From contig JAKFVD010000007.1 of assembly GCA_021732365.1 (NCBI GenBank), forward strand, positions 1 through 51,372: a stretch of 51,372 nucleotides of DNA, given 5' to 3'. Position 1 is the first letter of the stretch. Each line of letters begins with the position of its first letter. Positions 1 to 7,563 of the stretch are shown here, in pieces. The stretch is from Methylotenera sp. GTDB taxonomy: Bacteria; Pseudomonadota; Gammaproteobacteria; Burkholderiales; Methylophilaceae. Both the position numbers and the translations under genes were made by a program. The notes below the pieces were generated by a model. It did no database searches. It saw nothing but the letters and a program-made list of their open reading frames with translations, and had not been told where the DNA came from.

Positions 1-127
1 TTAATATCGCCACGTCGATCACTCCTATTCTCCTGCTCAGGTTGTGAGCAGTCTAGTATCGTTACGTGGGTCAAATTTAGATGCATATTTCTATGCTAGG
101 TGGGTCAATATTCGATGCAATTTAACA
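1..127 (-). mobile_element. End of an IS21-family insertion sequence (partial)
   Basis: Two 20-bp repeats lie 34 bp apart, at 66-85 and 100-119. Both read GTGGGTCAA, five bases, GATGCA. This matches the multiple terminal repeats that IS21-family elements carry inside their ends. Outward of the second repeat the sequence runs to ...TTTAACA at 127, which fits the CA-3' terminus of the family. On the minus strand an AGGAG at 22-26 precedes a GTG codon at 13-11 that would begin the istA transposase, which then leaves the window. The family call rests on recalled repeat architecture; no transposase sequence is visible here. Confidence 0.55.
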
Positions 128-329
128 GATAGTTTTTATCTGTTGGTTCATTGGCATGGTTCTCAGGCCGAAAGCTTTCAATTTCATATGCGACATAGGA
201 ATAACTCGGCATTTCTCCATTAGTGACATTTGCCAGCCGAAAACTGGTGATGCCAGACCGAAGCTTTTCAATCTGCCATTCGGTAAATTGAGGTTCTTCT
301 TCGTTTTTTATTTTTTTGGATGACGTCAT
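105..329 (-). pseudogene. Small ORF truncated by the IS21-like end
   Basis: An ATG at 329, preceded by GAGG, opens a 74-codon frame whose last codons (LLNCIEY then stop) lie inside the IS terminal repeat. Only about 67 residues are native sequence. The product is acidic at the start (KNEEEPQ) and resembles nothing I recognise. It is divergent from the gene starting at 416. The natural C-terminus has probably been lost to the IS insertion. Whether the remnant is expressed cannot be told. Confidence 0.4.
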
Positions 330-353
330 TATTATTGCAGATCCTCAAGAGGT

Positions 354-374
354 TTTCAGGTGGAAACCCTGAAA
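354..374. promoter_or_regulatory. Inverted repeat between divergent genes
   Basis: TTTCAGG (354-360) and CCTGAAA (368-374) form a perfect 7-bp dyad with a 7-nt spacer. It lies between the divergent starts at 329 (minus) and 416 (plus). This is a plausible operator for a dimeric repressor; no regulator is identified. Confidence 0.3.
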
Positions 375-415
375 GCTGCCGCCTTACCATTGCTACATTC
401 AATGGAGGCGGCGCA

Positions 416-1102
416 ATGTTTATTCGATTACAAAATCCTTTATCTGGCCGTCCAATGACATATGAGTCATTGGATAAGCATAGAAAACCTAAGTTTATTA
501 TCAAACCACTAGAACTAACCCCATTCCGCTGCAAAGTGGCGGATGGTATTCAGTTAACAATCGCGGTGGTTTTAGGTATTGCTTGTGTTTTAGATATTCT
601 GAATCTTCCTGAATATTTTGTCGAGCCTGTCTTTAAAATCATCGCGCCAGCGTTGATTGCTTGTTTTATTTTAGGTTGGATGTTTCGTGATCTGCTAAAG
701 CGCAATACAAAAATCGTGATGACGACTGAGACCATCAGCGTCCGTCACTGGTACGGATGGTTGCGTTATAAACGCAATCTGGAACACCAGTTTGTGTTGC
801 TCAATCACGACAAGACGCGCGAGGAACAGCAACGTCATGAACTTCAAACTCGAAGAGCTTCTACCAAAGGTAAGGTCATTCAAAAGAAAACCTATTACGG
901 ACAGTCCTTTCATATCGTGCTGGTCTATGCCGGGCATCGTAGAGATTTACTGACGGTGTACGGCCAAAAAGAAGCTATCGCCATTGTGACGCGGTTGCAG
1001 TATTGCGACCGGCGATTGAATGAAGCGATGAACATTGGCAGTGGGGGACAAACGCCAGACGAAGAGTGGGATGACGCAGCAGGAGGATTACATCATGAAT
1101 AG
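416..1102 (+). CDS. Two-TM membrane protein of the integrated element
   Basis: The start at 416 is chosen because GGAGG (404-408) sits 7 nt upstream; this gives 228 residues. Residues about 45-62 and 72-90 are hydrophobic and probably span the membrane. A polar cytoplasmic tail follows, with an Arg/Gln-rich stretch (130-150) and then a beta-rich segment with YGQSFHIVLVYAG. No family is recognised. The stop overlaps the start of the next gene, and the three genes 416-2155 are chained by overlapping stops and starts, so they form one operon. A membrane protein, a J-domain membrane protein and a small soluble protein side by side is a pattern I associate with accessory genes of conjugative elements, but that is inference. 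Confidence 0.65.
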   Translation: MFIRLQNPLSGRPMTYESLDKHRKPKFIIKPLELTPFRCKVADGIQLTIAVVLGIACVLDILNLPEYFVEPVFKIIAPALIACFILGWMFRDLLKRNTKIVMTTETISVRHWYGWLRYKRNLEHQFVLLNHDKTREEQQRHELQTRRASTKGKVIQKKTYYGQSFHIVLVYAGHRRDLLTVYGQKEAIAIVTRLQYCDRRLNEAMNIGSGGQTPDEEWDDAAGGLHHE

Positions 1103-1688
1103 TTTATTGACACAGGCCATTGTTGGATGGGTGTTAATTTATATCGTTTTGATGATTGTGCTGGATGGGTATGCGTTTTTGAAGTGGTTGATTGGTTTAT
1201 TAGTTATGACGGTTCAATGGTCTTTACAAGCGTCATATCGGTGTTTTTTACGCTTTCTTATCTGGTCTTTAGGCCAGTTGAGAAAGGGTGGTTTGAAAGT
1301 TTCTGGTTTATGTAGGTCGTGGTGGCCTGTGATGTTTCAGGCGTCCATGACTTACATGAAACTGGTTTGGTATTACCTGATAAAAGGCCGCAAGGAGTTT
1401 GCCAGCTTTGCTGATTATTTAAAAGATTGGAGTGAGTTTAGACAAGATCAGGATAACGGTCAGTCAGATGCTAAAGATTTCCGACAACCGCCAGGTTCAG
1501 CCTATGTGCAGGCTTTGGAAATTCTGGGTTTAGCTGATCAGCCAGACTTCACTTTAGCAGATTTAAAAAATCAACTGCGCAAGCTGCGGGCGATTGTGCA
1601 TCCTGATAAGGGGTTTCCTAACAGGGTCTTTTTTCAACAAATCCACGATGCTTTTGCCATCGTTAAGCAGGAAAGGAATTGGTCATGA
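1095..1688 (+). CDS. Membrane-anchored J-domain protein
   Basis: 197 residues. The ATG at 1095 follows AGGAGG at 1081-1086 and overlaps the previous stop by 8 nt. Residues 1-60 are strongly hydrophobic and probably hold two membrane spans. The C-terminal 60 residues look like a short J domain: an ALEILGL entry helix, then KLRAIVHPDKG with the HPD tripeptide at 169-171, then a final helix. HPD is the element that stimulates Hsp70 ATPase activity, so the protein may recruit DnaK to a membrane machine, possibly the conjugation apparatus. It is not DnaJ itself, since the Gly/Phe and zinc regions are absent. The partner and role are unknown. Confidence 0.65.
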   Translation: MNSLLTQAIVGWVLIYIVLMIVLDGYAFLKWLIGLLVMTVQWSLQASYRCFLRFLIWSLGQLRKGGLKVSGLCRSWWPVMFQASMTYMKLVWYYLIKGRKEFASFADYLKDWSEFRQDQDNGQSDAKDFRQPPGSAYVQALEILGLADQPDFTLADLKNQLRKLRAIVHPDKGFPNRVFFQQIHDAFAIVKQERNWS

Positions 1689-2155
1689 GTATCCATGAAA
1701 AAAGTAATAAACCAGAACAACTAGAATTAGAGATTTATTACCGGACGGATTTTCTATCAGCCGATGTGAAATATAGGGCTTTAGTAGAAGACGGCATAAA
1801 GAATCTTAGGTCACAAAATCATCTATCGGACTGCACAAGGCCTTGGGCTTTATCTTACATTGAAGCGGAGATATTTGAAATTGATCCTGAACTTGTTCCC
1901 GCACTTTATTGGGGATATGAACGTTATGAAAGTCTGGTGGGCTCGTTTGATGCGTATTTCGGAGCGTATAGGGAACAGGAACGTATTGATTACGCTAAAT
2001 ACTATCGCGGTGATTTAGAGAATGAGATGCAGACTGCAATTAACTTTATGGAGGATGCTTGTCTACTGCCATCGTTGCAGTGTTTTGGATGGGTATTGAA
2101 GATTTATGCGGCGGGATTGAGGGGTGGGCTTTTTCACAACGCTAGCCATCATTAA
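1685..2155 (+). CDS. Hypothetical protein, third gene of the J-domain operon
   Basis: 156 residues. The ATG at 1685 overlaps the preceding TGA (ATGA) and is preceded by AGGAAAGG, which favours it over an in-frame start 6 nt earlier. The protein is acidic and aromatic, with repeated Tyr/Glu motifs (ALYWGYERYE, YFGAYREQERIDYAKYY) and no signal peptide or clear membrane span. No family is recognised. The tight overlap with the J-domain gene implies coupled translation and a shared function. Confidence 0.55.
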   Translation: MSIHEKSNKPEQLELEIYYRTDFLSADVKYRALVEDGIKNLRSQNHLSDCTRPWALSYIEAEIFEIDPELVPALYWGYERYESLVGSFDAYFGAYREQERIDYAKYYRGDLENEMQTAINFMEDACLLPSLQCFGWVLKIYAAGLRGGLFHNASHH

Positions 2156-2158
2156 AAT

Positions 2159-3091
2159 TTATAATGGGAAATTATTTCTAATATAGTCTGATATTGTTTT
2201 GAATTGTTGATTGAGCCAATTAGAAATCTGAGTTTTTATTGGAATTGGGATTTTTTTGGAGTTTTGATTATTAGGATTATCTTTTTTGACTTTCTTGTAA
2301 TCAGTCTCTTGAGATTGGAATGCATCATAAGCTTCTAAATCAAAAGGCCCTATGGTCACAATATTTTCTATAGGTATTATCATTTCAAAGCTAAAAGTAT
2401 TGTTCTCACCGGCGTCTTTTGTGAGCCTCTCCAATACTTCATTATAAAATGTGTTGTAACAAACCGTTCCATCATCACTGCTTCTGAAACCACTCATCAT
2501 TAACTGCATTCTAAATGAGCTTAAAGTTTTTTCAGGTAGACCAGTTTCCACAATTGTACCAACATAAACTTTGGAGTTATTTAAATTAACCTGTATTGGA
2601 CTGAGTAAATAGCCGCTTTGAAATATGAATAGTTCCAATTCATCGGTTATTGTTTTTAAGTTATATTCAAATAAAAGGTCACCCTTATTAAAAAATTTCA
2701 TTGAAACGTTATTAATTAAATCAAGACACTTATTCCAAATGGGGGTTGCTGCACCAATTATTAATGCCCACACGCATATGATGACAATATCAGCCCTTAT
2801 GCGAGAGGATGCTTCTGGTAATAGTGCTCCTCCAGGTCTTGGTTGCTCAAGAAGAGATCTTAGATAACCGTCATGTATCCATGAGAAAAAATCGGTATAT
2901 GGTGAGTAGTGCTCTTTTAAAGTAAAGTGCAATCCACCAGCTGCAATTGAAAATAAAAAGCCATAAAATGCAGCTTGATAATACAAGCGTTGGGTTTCTG
3001 CGCGGGATGAACTATATTTTAGAGGAGTAAAGTTACTGACAAAAATAAAGCCGCCAATAAGCGGCAATACAAATAAAAGCCCGATGTCCAT
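2159..3091 (-). CDS. Membrane protein with cytoplasmic C-terminal domain
   Basis: 310 residues. Hydrophobic segments lie near residues 3-20, 40-57 and 98-118. The remaining part is soluble and contains NNSKVYVGTIVE and FEMIIPIENIVTIGPFDLEAY. The phrase KVYVG followed by a predicted beta-rich region recalls small SM/SH3-like domains found at the C-terminus of other membrane proteins, but I cannot assign a family. It lies 46 bp downstream of a 71-residue gene on the same strand and converges with the 416-2155 operon, ending 3 bp from it. It is AT-rich like the Argonaute operon, consistent with acquired DNA. Confidence 0.5.
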   Translation of the reverse strand: MDIGLLFVLPLIGGFIFVSNFTPLKYSSSRAETQRLYYQAAFYGFLFSIAAGGLHFTLKEHYSPYTDFFSWIHDGYLRSLLEQPRPGGALLPEASSRIRADIVIICVWALIIGAATPIWNKCLDLINNVSMKFFNKGDLLFEYNLKTITDELELFIFQSGYLLSPIQVNLNNSKVYVGTIVETGLPEKTLSSFRMQLMMSGFRSSDDGTVCYNTFYNEVLERLTKDAGENNTFSFEMIIPIENIVTIGPFDLEAYDAFQSQETDYKKVKKDNPNNQNSKKIPIPIKTQISNWLNQQFKTISDYIRNNFPL

Positions 3092-3137
3092 AATTAGGGA
3101 ATCGTATTATCTGTTTCTAGTAGGCTCAATGAAATAA

Positions 3138-3353
3138 TTAAGCTTTTTTAGAATTATGATATCTCTCAGCAATTCTATTCAAAATCGCAAGATTTTTTTG
3201 AAATTTCTCTGTTTGAGCTAAAGCAGCTCTATTAATGATTAGTTTGCCAGAATTTAAGTGCGTGACTACATTCGAAAAATCACGTTTAGCTTCTACAATA
3301 GACGCTTTATCTTCCATTACTGTACCTTCTTCAATCGTTGAAAACATTGACAT
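3138..3353 (-). CDS. Small protein, possibly antitoxin-like
   Basis: 71 residues. The product has an acidic start (TIEEGTVMEDKA), then SIVEAKRDFSNVVTHLNSGKLIINR and a basic helical tail ending NSKKA. The EAK..FS..V..L.SGK stretch vaguely recalls the N-terminal DNA-binding part of Phd/YefM antitoxins, but the match is weak and no toxin gene lies next to it. It is transcribed with the membrane protein downstream. A nested dyad overlaps its likely promoter, which would fit autoregulation. Confidence 0.4.
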   Translation of the reverse strand: MSMFSTIEEGTVMEDKASIVEAKRDFSNVVTHLNSGKLIINRAALAQTEKFQKNLAILNRIAERYHNSKKA

Positions 3354-3381
3354 TTTGAACCCTTCGAAGTCTTCTTATGAC

Positions 3382-3411
3382 TAAGCTAACAGCTTAAATT
3401 TCTTTAGTCAA
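3382..3411 (-). promoter_or_regulatory. Promoter with overlapping dyad upstream of the 71-residue gene
   Basis: On the minus strand TTGACT (3411-3406) is followed after 17 nt by TAGCTT (3388-3383), a fair sigma-70 promoter. The perfect palindrome TAAGCT-AAC-AGCTTA (3382-3396) covers the -10 element, as an autoregulatory operator would. Confidence 0.35.
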
Positions 3412-3529
3412 GTTACTTGCTATAATTATTTAAAGTATTGAGATAGTTGGATATTTTGAATTAAAAAAAGTTCTTATTTTTATTTTGACGTTGGATATTG
3501 TCCGTAAGGATAATACGTGAAAATTAATC

Positions 3530-4069
3530 TCATTTACTCCAAAACACATGAACCTCCCGATACCCAGTTTCAACAGTAAACACATCCCCATTCATCTCCA
3601 TATCCCGCGCCATGGCTTCATAGTCGATGTAGTATTGCAAGTGCGAAGGGATTTCTGAAGTTTCCTCGGTCAATTCCTGCGCGTAGTCGCCCAGTGAAGC
3701 GTAACAGCCGCAATAGTTGTTCTCAGCCATTTCTCTTGCTTCTTCCAGATCATTGAAGTGACTGAGCAGTGCGCTACCGAAATTAGGGTATTCTTGGATA
3801 AAGCTTGCAATGTCATGTGCCGCCTCAAGTCCGGCGTATTCACCCAGATGGTAATCGCCAAAGCCCTCAAAGTCATGAATGGCATATTCTTCTGCGTCGC
3901 TGACGGGTGAAGACGATAGCAGGGTGTTGATCTGCTCCTGCATTTCAGCAACTTCCAATGTTGCATCAACCCAGATGCCGTGAAGGTATCCCGCGTTATA
4001 GGCGGCCAGGTCTGCCACATAAATTCTAATGTCATCTTTGCCTAAGGCTTGGTTGTTGTCAGTCGTCAT
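3530..4069 (-). CDS. ardA: ArdA antirestriction protein
   Basis: 179 residues. The start at 4069 is chosen because GGAGA lies just upstream on the minus strand; a longer frame upstream lacks this. The protein is acidic, as expected of a DNA mimic. It carries the family signatures IRIYVADLAAYNAGYLHGIW, YAIHDFEGF, NYCGCYASLGDYAQEL and YIDYEAMARDMEMNGDVF. ArdA copies the shape and charge of B-form DNA and blocks type I restriction enzymes, protecting an incoming conjugative element in a new host. This supports the view that the region is, or derives from, a self-transmissible element. Its length is typical of the family (about 165-180). Confidence 0.9.
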   Translation of the reverse strand: MTTDNNQALGKDDIRIYVADLAAYNAGYLHGIWVDATLEVAEMQEQINTLLSSSPVSDAEEYAIHDFEGFGDYHLGEYAGLEAAHDIASFIQEYPNFGSALLSHFNDLEEAREMAENNYCGCYASLGDYAQELTEETSEIPSHLQYYIDYEAMARDMEMNGDVFTVETGYREVHVFWSK

Positions 4070-4562
4070 TTTGTTTCTCCTTGTTGATCGTTGCGATGTG
4101 ATCCGATCACCATGGGGAATAAGCGGCATATTCAATGGGACGCCCACAGCTGCACAAACGCAGTGCGGAAGCGCGGACGTGGCGAAGCCTTTACCTGTTG
4201 AATGGGTTGCGACCCATGGCAGGATGTTTACTCGCTTTACGGTCAATCTCACACAGGGGAAACAGGCGAGCGTGACGAAGCCATCTCAATTTAGATGAGC
4301 ACGAATAATCAGAACGCTTGGTCGGTTTAAAGCGGACTCCTCGAAACTGGGTTGAGGATGCAGCATTGGTCTTGTCTGGTTAGAGGGCAGCCCCTGCCCG
4401 TCCTTTTGGCGCGTTTATGGCGCAGGCATTCATATATCAGCAAGTGGTGAGCACTCCTTCTCTGGCGTTACGGCCCTTAACGGGTGCAGACATTCATTCT
4501 TGCGCAATTACGGCCCTTACAAAGGTCGTGAAGGCACGGCCTCCAAACTGAAGGAGGACAAG
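4070..4562. other. Repeat-rich non-coding region upstream of ardA
   Basis: No credible gene lies in these 493 bases. Two imperfect repeats sit at its right end: GCAGGCATTCAT (4422-4433) and GCAGACATTCAT (4486-4497) are each followed by TTACGGCCCTTA. A GGGCAG-CCC-CTGCCC hairpin (4385-4399) is followed by a short T-run. Such structured DNA next to an antirestriction gene resembles leading regions of conjugative elements, where single-stranded DNA can fold into promoters; that reading is speculative here. Confidence 0.35.
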
Positions 4563-4733
4563 ATGAAAAGCTACATTACAACGATTGAGGAATTGAAAGG
4601 CAAACCGAAAAGCGAACTGAATGCAATCTTTCGCAAGGCTGCGGAAGTGGTGGCTTCGGGTAAGGTTTCACCGCAAGCCCGTAAAGACGCGAAGCGGACG
4701 GTCGAAAATATCAGACGGATTCTTTCCCACTGA
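4563..4733 (+). CDS. Small basic helical protein
   Basis: 56 residues. AAGGAGGACAAG directly precedes the ATG at 4563, an excellent ribosome-binding site. The product is rich in Lys/Arg and probably all-helical (TIEELKGKPKSELNAIFRKA, then SPQARKDAKRTVENIRRIL). No family is recognised. Small proteins of this kind are common near ardA in mobile elements. It is convergent with nothing and stands alone between the ardA upstream region and the secreted protein gene at 4878. Confidence 0.55.
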   Translation: MKSYITTIEELKGKPKSELNAIFRKAAEVVASGKVSPQARKDAKRTVENIRRILSH

Positions 4734-4768
4734 TGTTCAACAGGATAAGGATAATGAATAGATCATAC

Positions 4769-4784
4769 TAGCCCCTTGGGGCTA
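4769..4784. other. Short perfect hairpin
   Basis: TAGCCCC-TT-GGGGCTA lies 36 bases after the 56-residue gene. It has no T-run, so it is at best a weak terminator. Confidence 0.3.
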
Positions 4785-4877
4785 ATATGGCTGCGTTTAA
4801 AAAGTGATACAGTGATTAATTGCAAGGCTATAATAAACGTTAAATCAATTATTTAATTCTAATAAAAAGGATTTGAT

Positions 4878-5594
4878 ATGCGCGCACCAAAACTTTCAGC
4901 TTTGTTCTTGACAATGGTTCTGGCGATAGGTGTTGCGGGCGCGGCGCAGGCGGCTGATATTGGTGAGTGCGGAACACCAGAGGTGATAACGGCGAAGCTC
5001 AAGGCAGAGGGTCAACATTCTCTGGCTGCCGCAAATAGAATAGAAAGTCTTGGCGGACAAGGGAAAGTTATAAGTGCCATGATATTCACCACAAATGATG
5101 ATCGTTCAGTTGGATACATTCTTAAAGCTGATAAACCATTAGGTGATAAAGCAAGTTCAATTTGTATTTATAACCGCATGGCAAATGTTCGTATTTTTGA
5201 TGCTCGTAAGCCAGGTGTTAATCCTCAAACCCTACTTAAGGCTACGGATGCAGATGCGCTGCGCAAGTGCGGTGAGTTAGTACGCGATAAAATTGTTTCA
5301 CCCGGAAGCTGCGGACCATTAAATGATATGATCCGTCGAACTGAGCCAATAGGTGATCGTGTAATGCTTCAAGCATTTAATGTTAAAAAACAAGCTGATG
5401 GTACATATGCACCTAATGGTGTTCTTACTACAGTTTCTGCTAATCTAAGTGTCTCAAGTGCCGACTTTCAAGATAATGTAAAAAAAATAGTAAGTGGTAT
5501 TCGGTATAGCTCGCTTCCAGAGGGAGCAACGGTATTAGATTCAACTTTGGTCTATGCCCAGTATACGGATTACGGTTTGGCTTTCTTGGAATAA
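4878..5594 (+). CDS. Secreted cysteine-containing protein, paralogue A
   Basis: 238 residues. An Sec signal peptide ends at AAQAADIG, with cleavage likely after AQA (about residue 25). The mature part has conserved cysteines in ECGTP, SICIY, RKCGEL and SCGP that could form two periplasmic disulfides. It closely resembles the product of 6574-7287: both share ECGTP, KLKAEGQ, MIFT, DRS.GYIL, FDARKPG, CGP, RVMLQ.FNV and SLP.GAT. AAAAGG precedes the start. No known family is recognised. The two copies flank and point towards a polar helical protein, so an immunity or inhibitor role is possible but unproven. Confidence 0.7.
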   Translation: MRAPKLSALFLTMVLAIGVAGAAQAADIGECGTPEVITAKLKAEGQHSLAAANRIESLGGQGKVISAMIFTTNDDRSVGYILKADKPLGDKASSICIYNRMANVRIFDARKPGVNPQTLLKATDADALRKCGELVRDKIVSPGSCGPLNDMIRRTEPIGDRVMLQAFNVKKQADGTYAPNGVLTTVSANLSVSSADFQDNVKKIVSGIRYSSLPEGATVLDSTLVYAQYTDYGLAFLE

Positions 5595-5727
5595 GGTCCA
5601 AGTTTCATTGTGATTTGTACCTATTGAGTAGATATTCTCTGCTTTTAACTCTTCCTTAACTTCGTTTTCATAAAATACATTTGTGCGGAGTGTTGCTGTC
5701 TGCAATCGCTACCGATAGTTGAATTTT

Positions 5728-6570
5728 ATGGGAATGAGTTTCATGGCTGTGGATGTTGAGCGCGAGAACGGGAAAACAGGTGGCACGACCGCCCTTCCGG
5801 TCGTGCCACCTGCCATTCGTAGCGAATGGCAAAAAGCCGCTTCCTTTCAAACTGAGTTAGACGCGGACGAGGCAGACCTTAATGATATTTCCGCCATCAT
5901 AAATGGTAATAAAGCCATCACAGGCAAGGCCGTTTATTCTGCCAATCAGGCGGGCAGAAATGCTGACCAGACTGAAACCCATAAAGCCGATCTGAAAAAG
6001 CGCGAAGCAGAAGTTCAAGAAGCCCGCGAATTGATGCACCTGGCCGAATGGAATGGACAGATGACGAATGTGGGCGGCGTTGAGATGACCAACGAACAAG
6101 CGCAAAAAGCTCGCCAGCATATTATTGATAACGAAGATTACTATGCACACCGTGCGGTTAAAGAGGGGCGTATCCGTGCTAGTGAGGAAGAGGAATATAA
6201 ATATAACAACAGACGGATTACAGAACTTAAAGATAAAGAAGGGCGTAAGACCGCCACGGCAGAAGATCAAAGGGAATGCGAGCGGCGTCAGAATTCACGA
6301 GTTGGTCAGGCGTCTGAGCGTGATACGGGAGAATCTTTTGTTCAAAGTAAGGAGCAAAAGCTCAGTGAAGCAACAAAAGTAAAGAATGCAGATGCAGCTA
6401 TGAGCAGCTCTTCAATCACTGCTAAAGACGAACCGTTTCAATCTGCACCAAAGCTCACACAAGTATTTGCTGATAGCGTAGCTGCTACTAATACGCTCAT
6501 GCCCGTACCAGATAATCCAACACCTTCCCTTGCAATCCGTGACTTGAAATCAACTGGAGTGGCAATTTAA
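5728..6570 (+). CDS. Polar helical protein of unknown function
   Basis: About 280 residues if translation starts at the ATG at 5728; an in-frame TTG at 5719 and ATG at 5743 are alternatives, and none has a strong ribosome-binding site. After a short leader the sequence is highly charged and predicted helical, rich in Glu, Lys, Gln and Ala (KADLKKREAEVQEARELM, EEEEYKYNNRRITELKDKEG), with a Pro/Ser-rich disordered end. There is no signal peptide or recognised domain. Two strong adjacent palindromes fall inside the first 35 codons, so the true start may be further downstream. It sits between two paralogous secreted proteins, with only 3 bp to the stop of the second. Confidence 0.5.
   Translation: MGMSFMAVDVERENGKTGGTTALPVVPPAIRSEWQKAASFQTELDADEADLNDISAIINGNKAITGKAVYSANQAGRNADQTETHKADLKKREAEVQEARELMHLAEWNGQMTNVGGVEMTNEQAQKARQHIIDNEDYYAHRAVKEGRIRASEEEEYKYNNRRITELKDKEGRKTATAEDQRECERRQNSRVGQASERDTGESFVQSKEQKLSEATKVKNADAAMSSSSITAKDEPFQSAPKLTQVFADSVAATNTLMPVPDNPTPSLAIRDLKSTGVAI
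5777..5831. repeat. Tandem pair of perfect palindromes
   Basis: The first has perfect 15-bp arms, CAGGTGGCACGACCG (5777-5791) and its complement (5798-5812), around a 6-nt loop. The second, sharing one base, has arms GCCATTCG (5812-5819) and CGAATGGC (5823-5830) around TAG. No T-run follows. They fall inside the apparent reading frame at its 5' end. Candidates are a REP-like repeat, an excision-element footprint, or an mRNA structure that sets translation. Confidence 0.6.
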
Positions 6571-6573
6571 TCT

Positions 6574-7287
6574 CTACTTTTTCTCCAGTAATGTGATGCC
6601 ATAAGGTGTGTATTTCGCATAAATGAGAACCATGTTGATAATCGTCGCGCCATCGGGCAGTGAGGTGTAAGTAATGCCGCTTACAATTCCTTTGACTGGA
6701 TCTTTGTCGTCGTCATAGATACTGCCCAAGACGTTACCTGTCACTGTTGTCAGTGTGTTGTTCTTTTTATAAGAGCCATCTTCTTGTTTTTCTACATTAA
6801 ATCCTTGAAGCATAACGCGCTCCCCATTGGCCTCGCCTATGCGTATCAATTTGTTGTAAGGGCCGCAGGTCTTGGCCTCTAGCTTTCCTGACTTAATCAA
6901 TTCGGCACAATGCTTCATTGCGTCTTCGTCTGAAGCTTTTAACAGAGCCTCAGTTTGTAAGCCCGGCTTTCTGGCGTCGAACAAACGCAGATCAACCAGT
7001 TTCTTGTAAACACAGATTTTAGTAGCCCGTAGATCAGTCGCCTTGTCTGACTCCAGAATATAACCCGCAGAGCGATCCGCGTTCACGGTAAAGATCATCC
7101 CGTTCAGCTTATTGGAACCGTTCACGCGCTCAGTACGCTCTGCTGACGCAAATGAGCGTTGACCCTCCGCTTTGAGCTTTTCTGTCATTGCTTGAGGTGT
7201 TCCGCATTCGTCATCATTAATGGCGTAAGCCAGTGATGGGGTAATGGATATTAAAAAAGCAAAAAGTAAAATTTTAGGGTTGCGCAT
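6574..7287 (-). CDS. Secreted cysteine-containing protein, paralogue B
   Basis: 237 residues. The signal peptide runs through SITPSLAYAIND, with cleavage near residue 22. It keeps all four cysteine motifs of the protein at 4878-5594 (ECGTP, KICVY, KHCAEL, TCGP) and ends with a similar YAKY..YG..LLE tail, so the two arose by duplication. It is on the opposite strand and ends 3 bp from the stop of the helical protein. The divergence between the copies (less than half of positions identical by eye) suggests an old duplication kept by selection. Confidence 0.7.
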   Translation of the reverse strand: MRNPKILLFAFLISITPSLAYAINDDECGTPQAMTEKLKAEGQRSFASAERTERVNGSNKLNGMIFTVNADRSAGYILESDKATDLRATKICVYKKLVDLRLFDARKPGLQTEALLKASDEDAMKHCAELIKSGKLEAKTCGPYNKLIRIGEANGERVMLQGFNVEKQEDGSYKKNNTLTTVTGNVLGSIYDDDKDPVKGIVSGITYTSLPDGATIINMVLIYAKYTPYGITLLEKK

Positions 7288-7482
7288 AAGCAGCCAATCT
7301 ATTCAAAACACATCGCGGCCATGGCTTAACCATGTCCTACCTGCATTTCCTAATTATTGAAAAAAGTGACGAGTATTCACTCGTGCTGGTTCACAATCGA
7401 ACGATTCTGAAACGCCGATGATGAAGATAAATTTTGCTTAGATTTCAATGAGGAACGGTTGTCTTTACGAGTCATTTTGGTA

Positions 7483-7511
7483 TGATTCCGAAAAGGTTCC
7501 TTATCGGAACA
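7483..7511. other. Res-like dyad upstream of the resolvase
   Basis: TTCCGA-A-AAGG (7486-7496) faces CCTT-A-TCGGAA (7499-7509) around TT, with one mismatch in each 11-bp arm. The half-sites TGATTCCGAAAA and (other strand) TGTTCCGATAA resemble Tn3-type resolvase half-sites (TGTCCGATAAT-like). At about 29 bp, 52 bp before the recombinase gene, its size and place fit a res subsite I. Confidence 0.45.
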
Positions 7512-7563
7512 GTCCCCCAAGCTATACCCATCCTCGTTTCAACCCTCATCAGCTTCATCAGAA

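Noticed and set aside
4029..4298. Plus-strand ORF opposite the start of ardA
   Set aside because: No ribosome-binding site, unlikely composition, and overlap with the clear ArdA start on the other strand.
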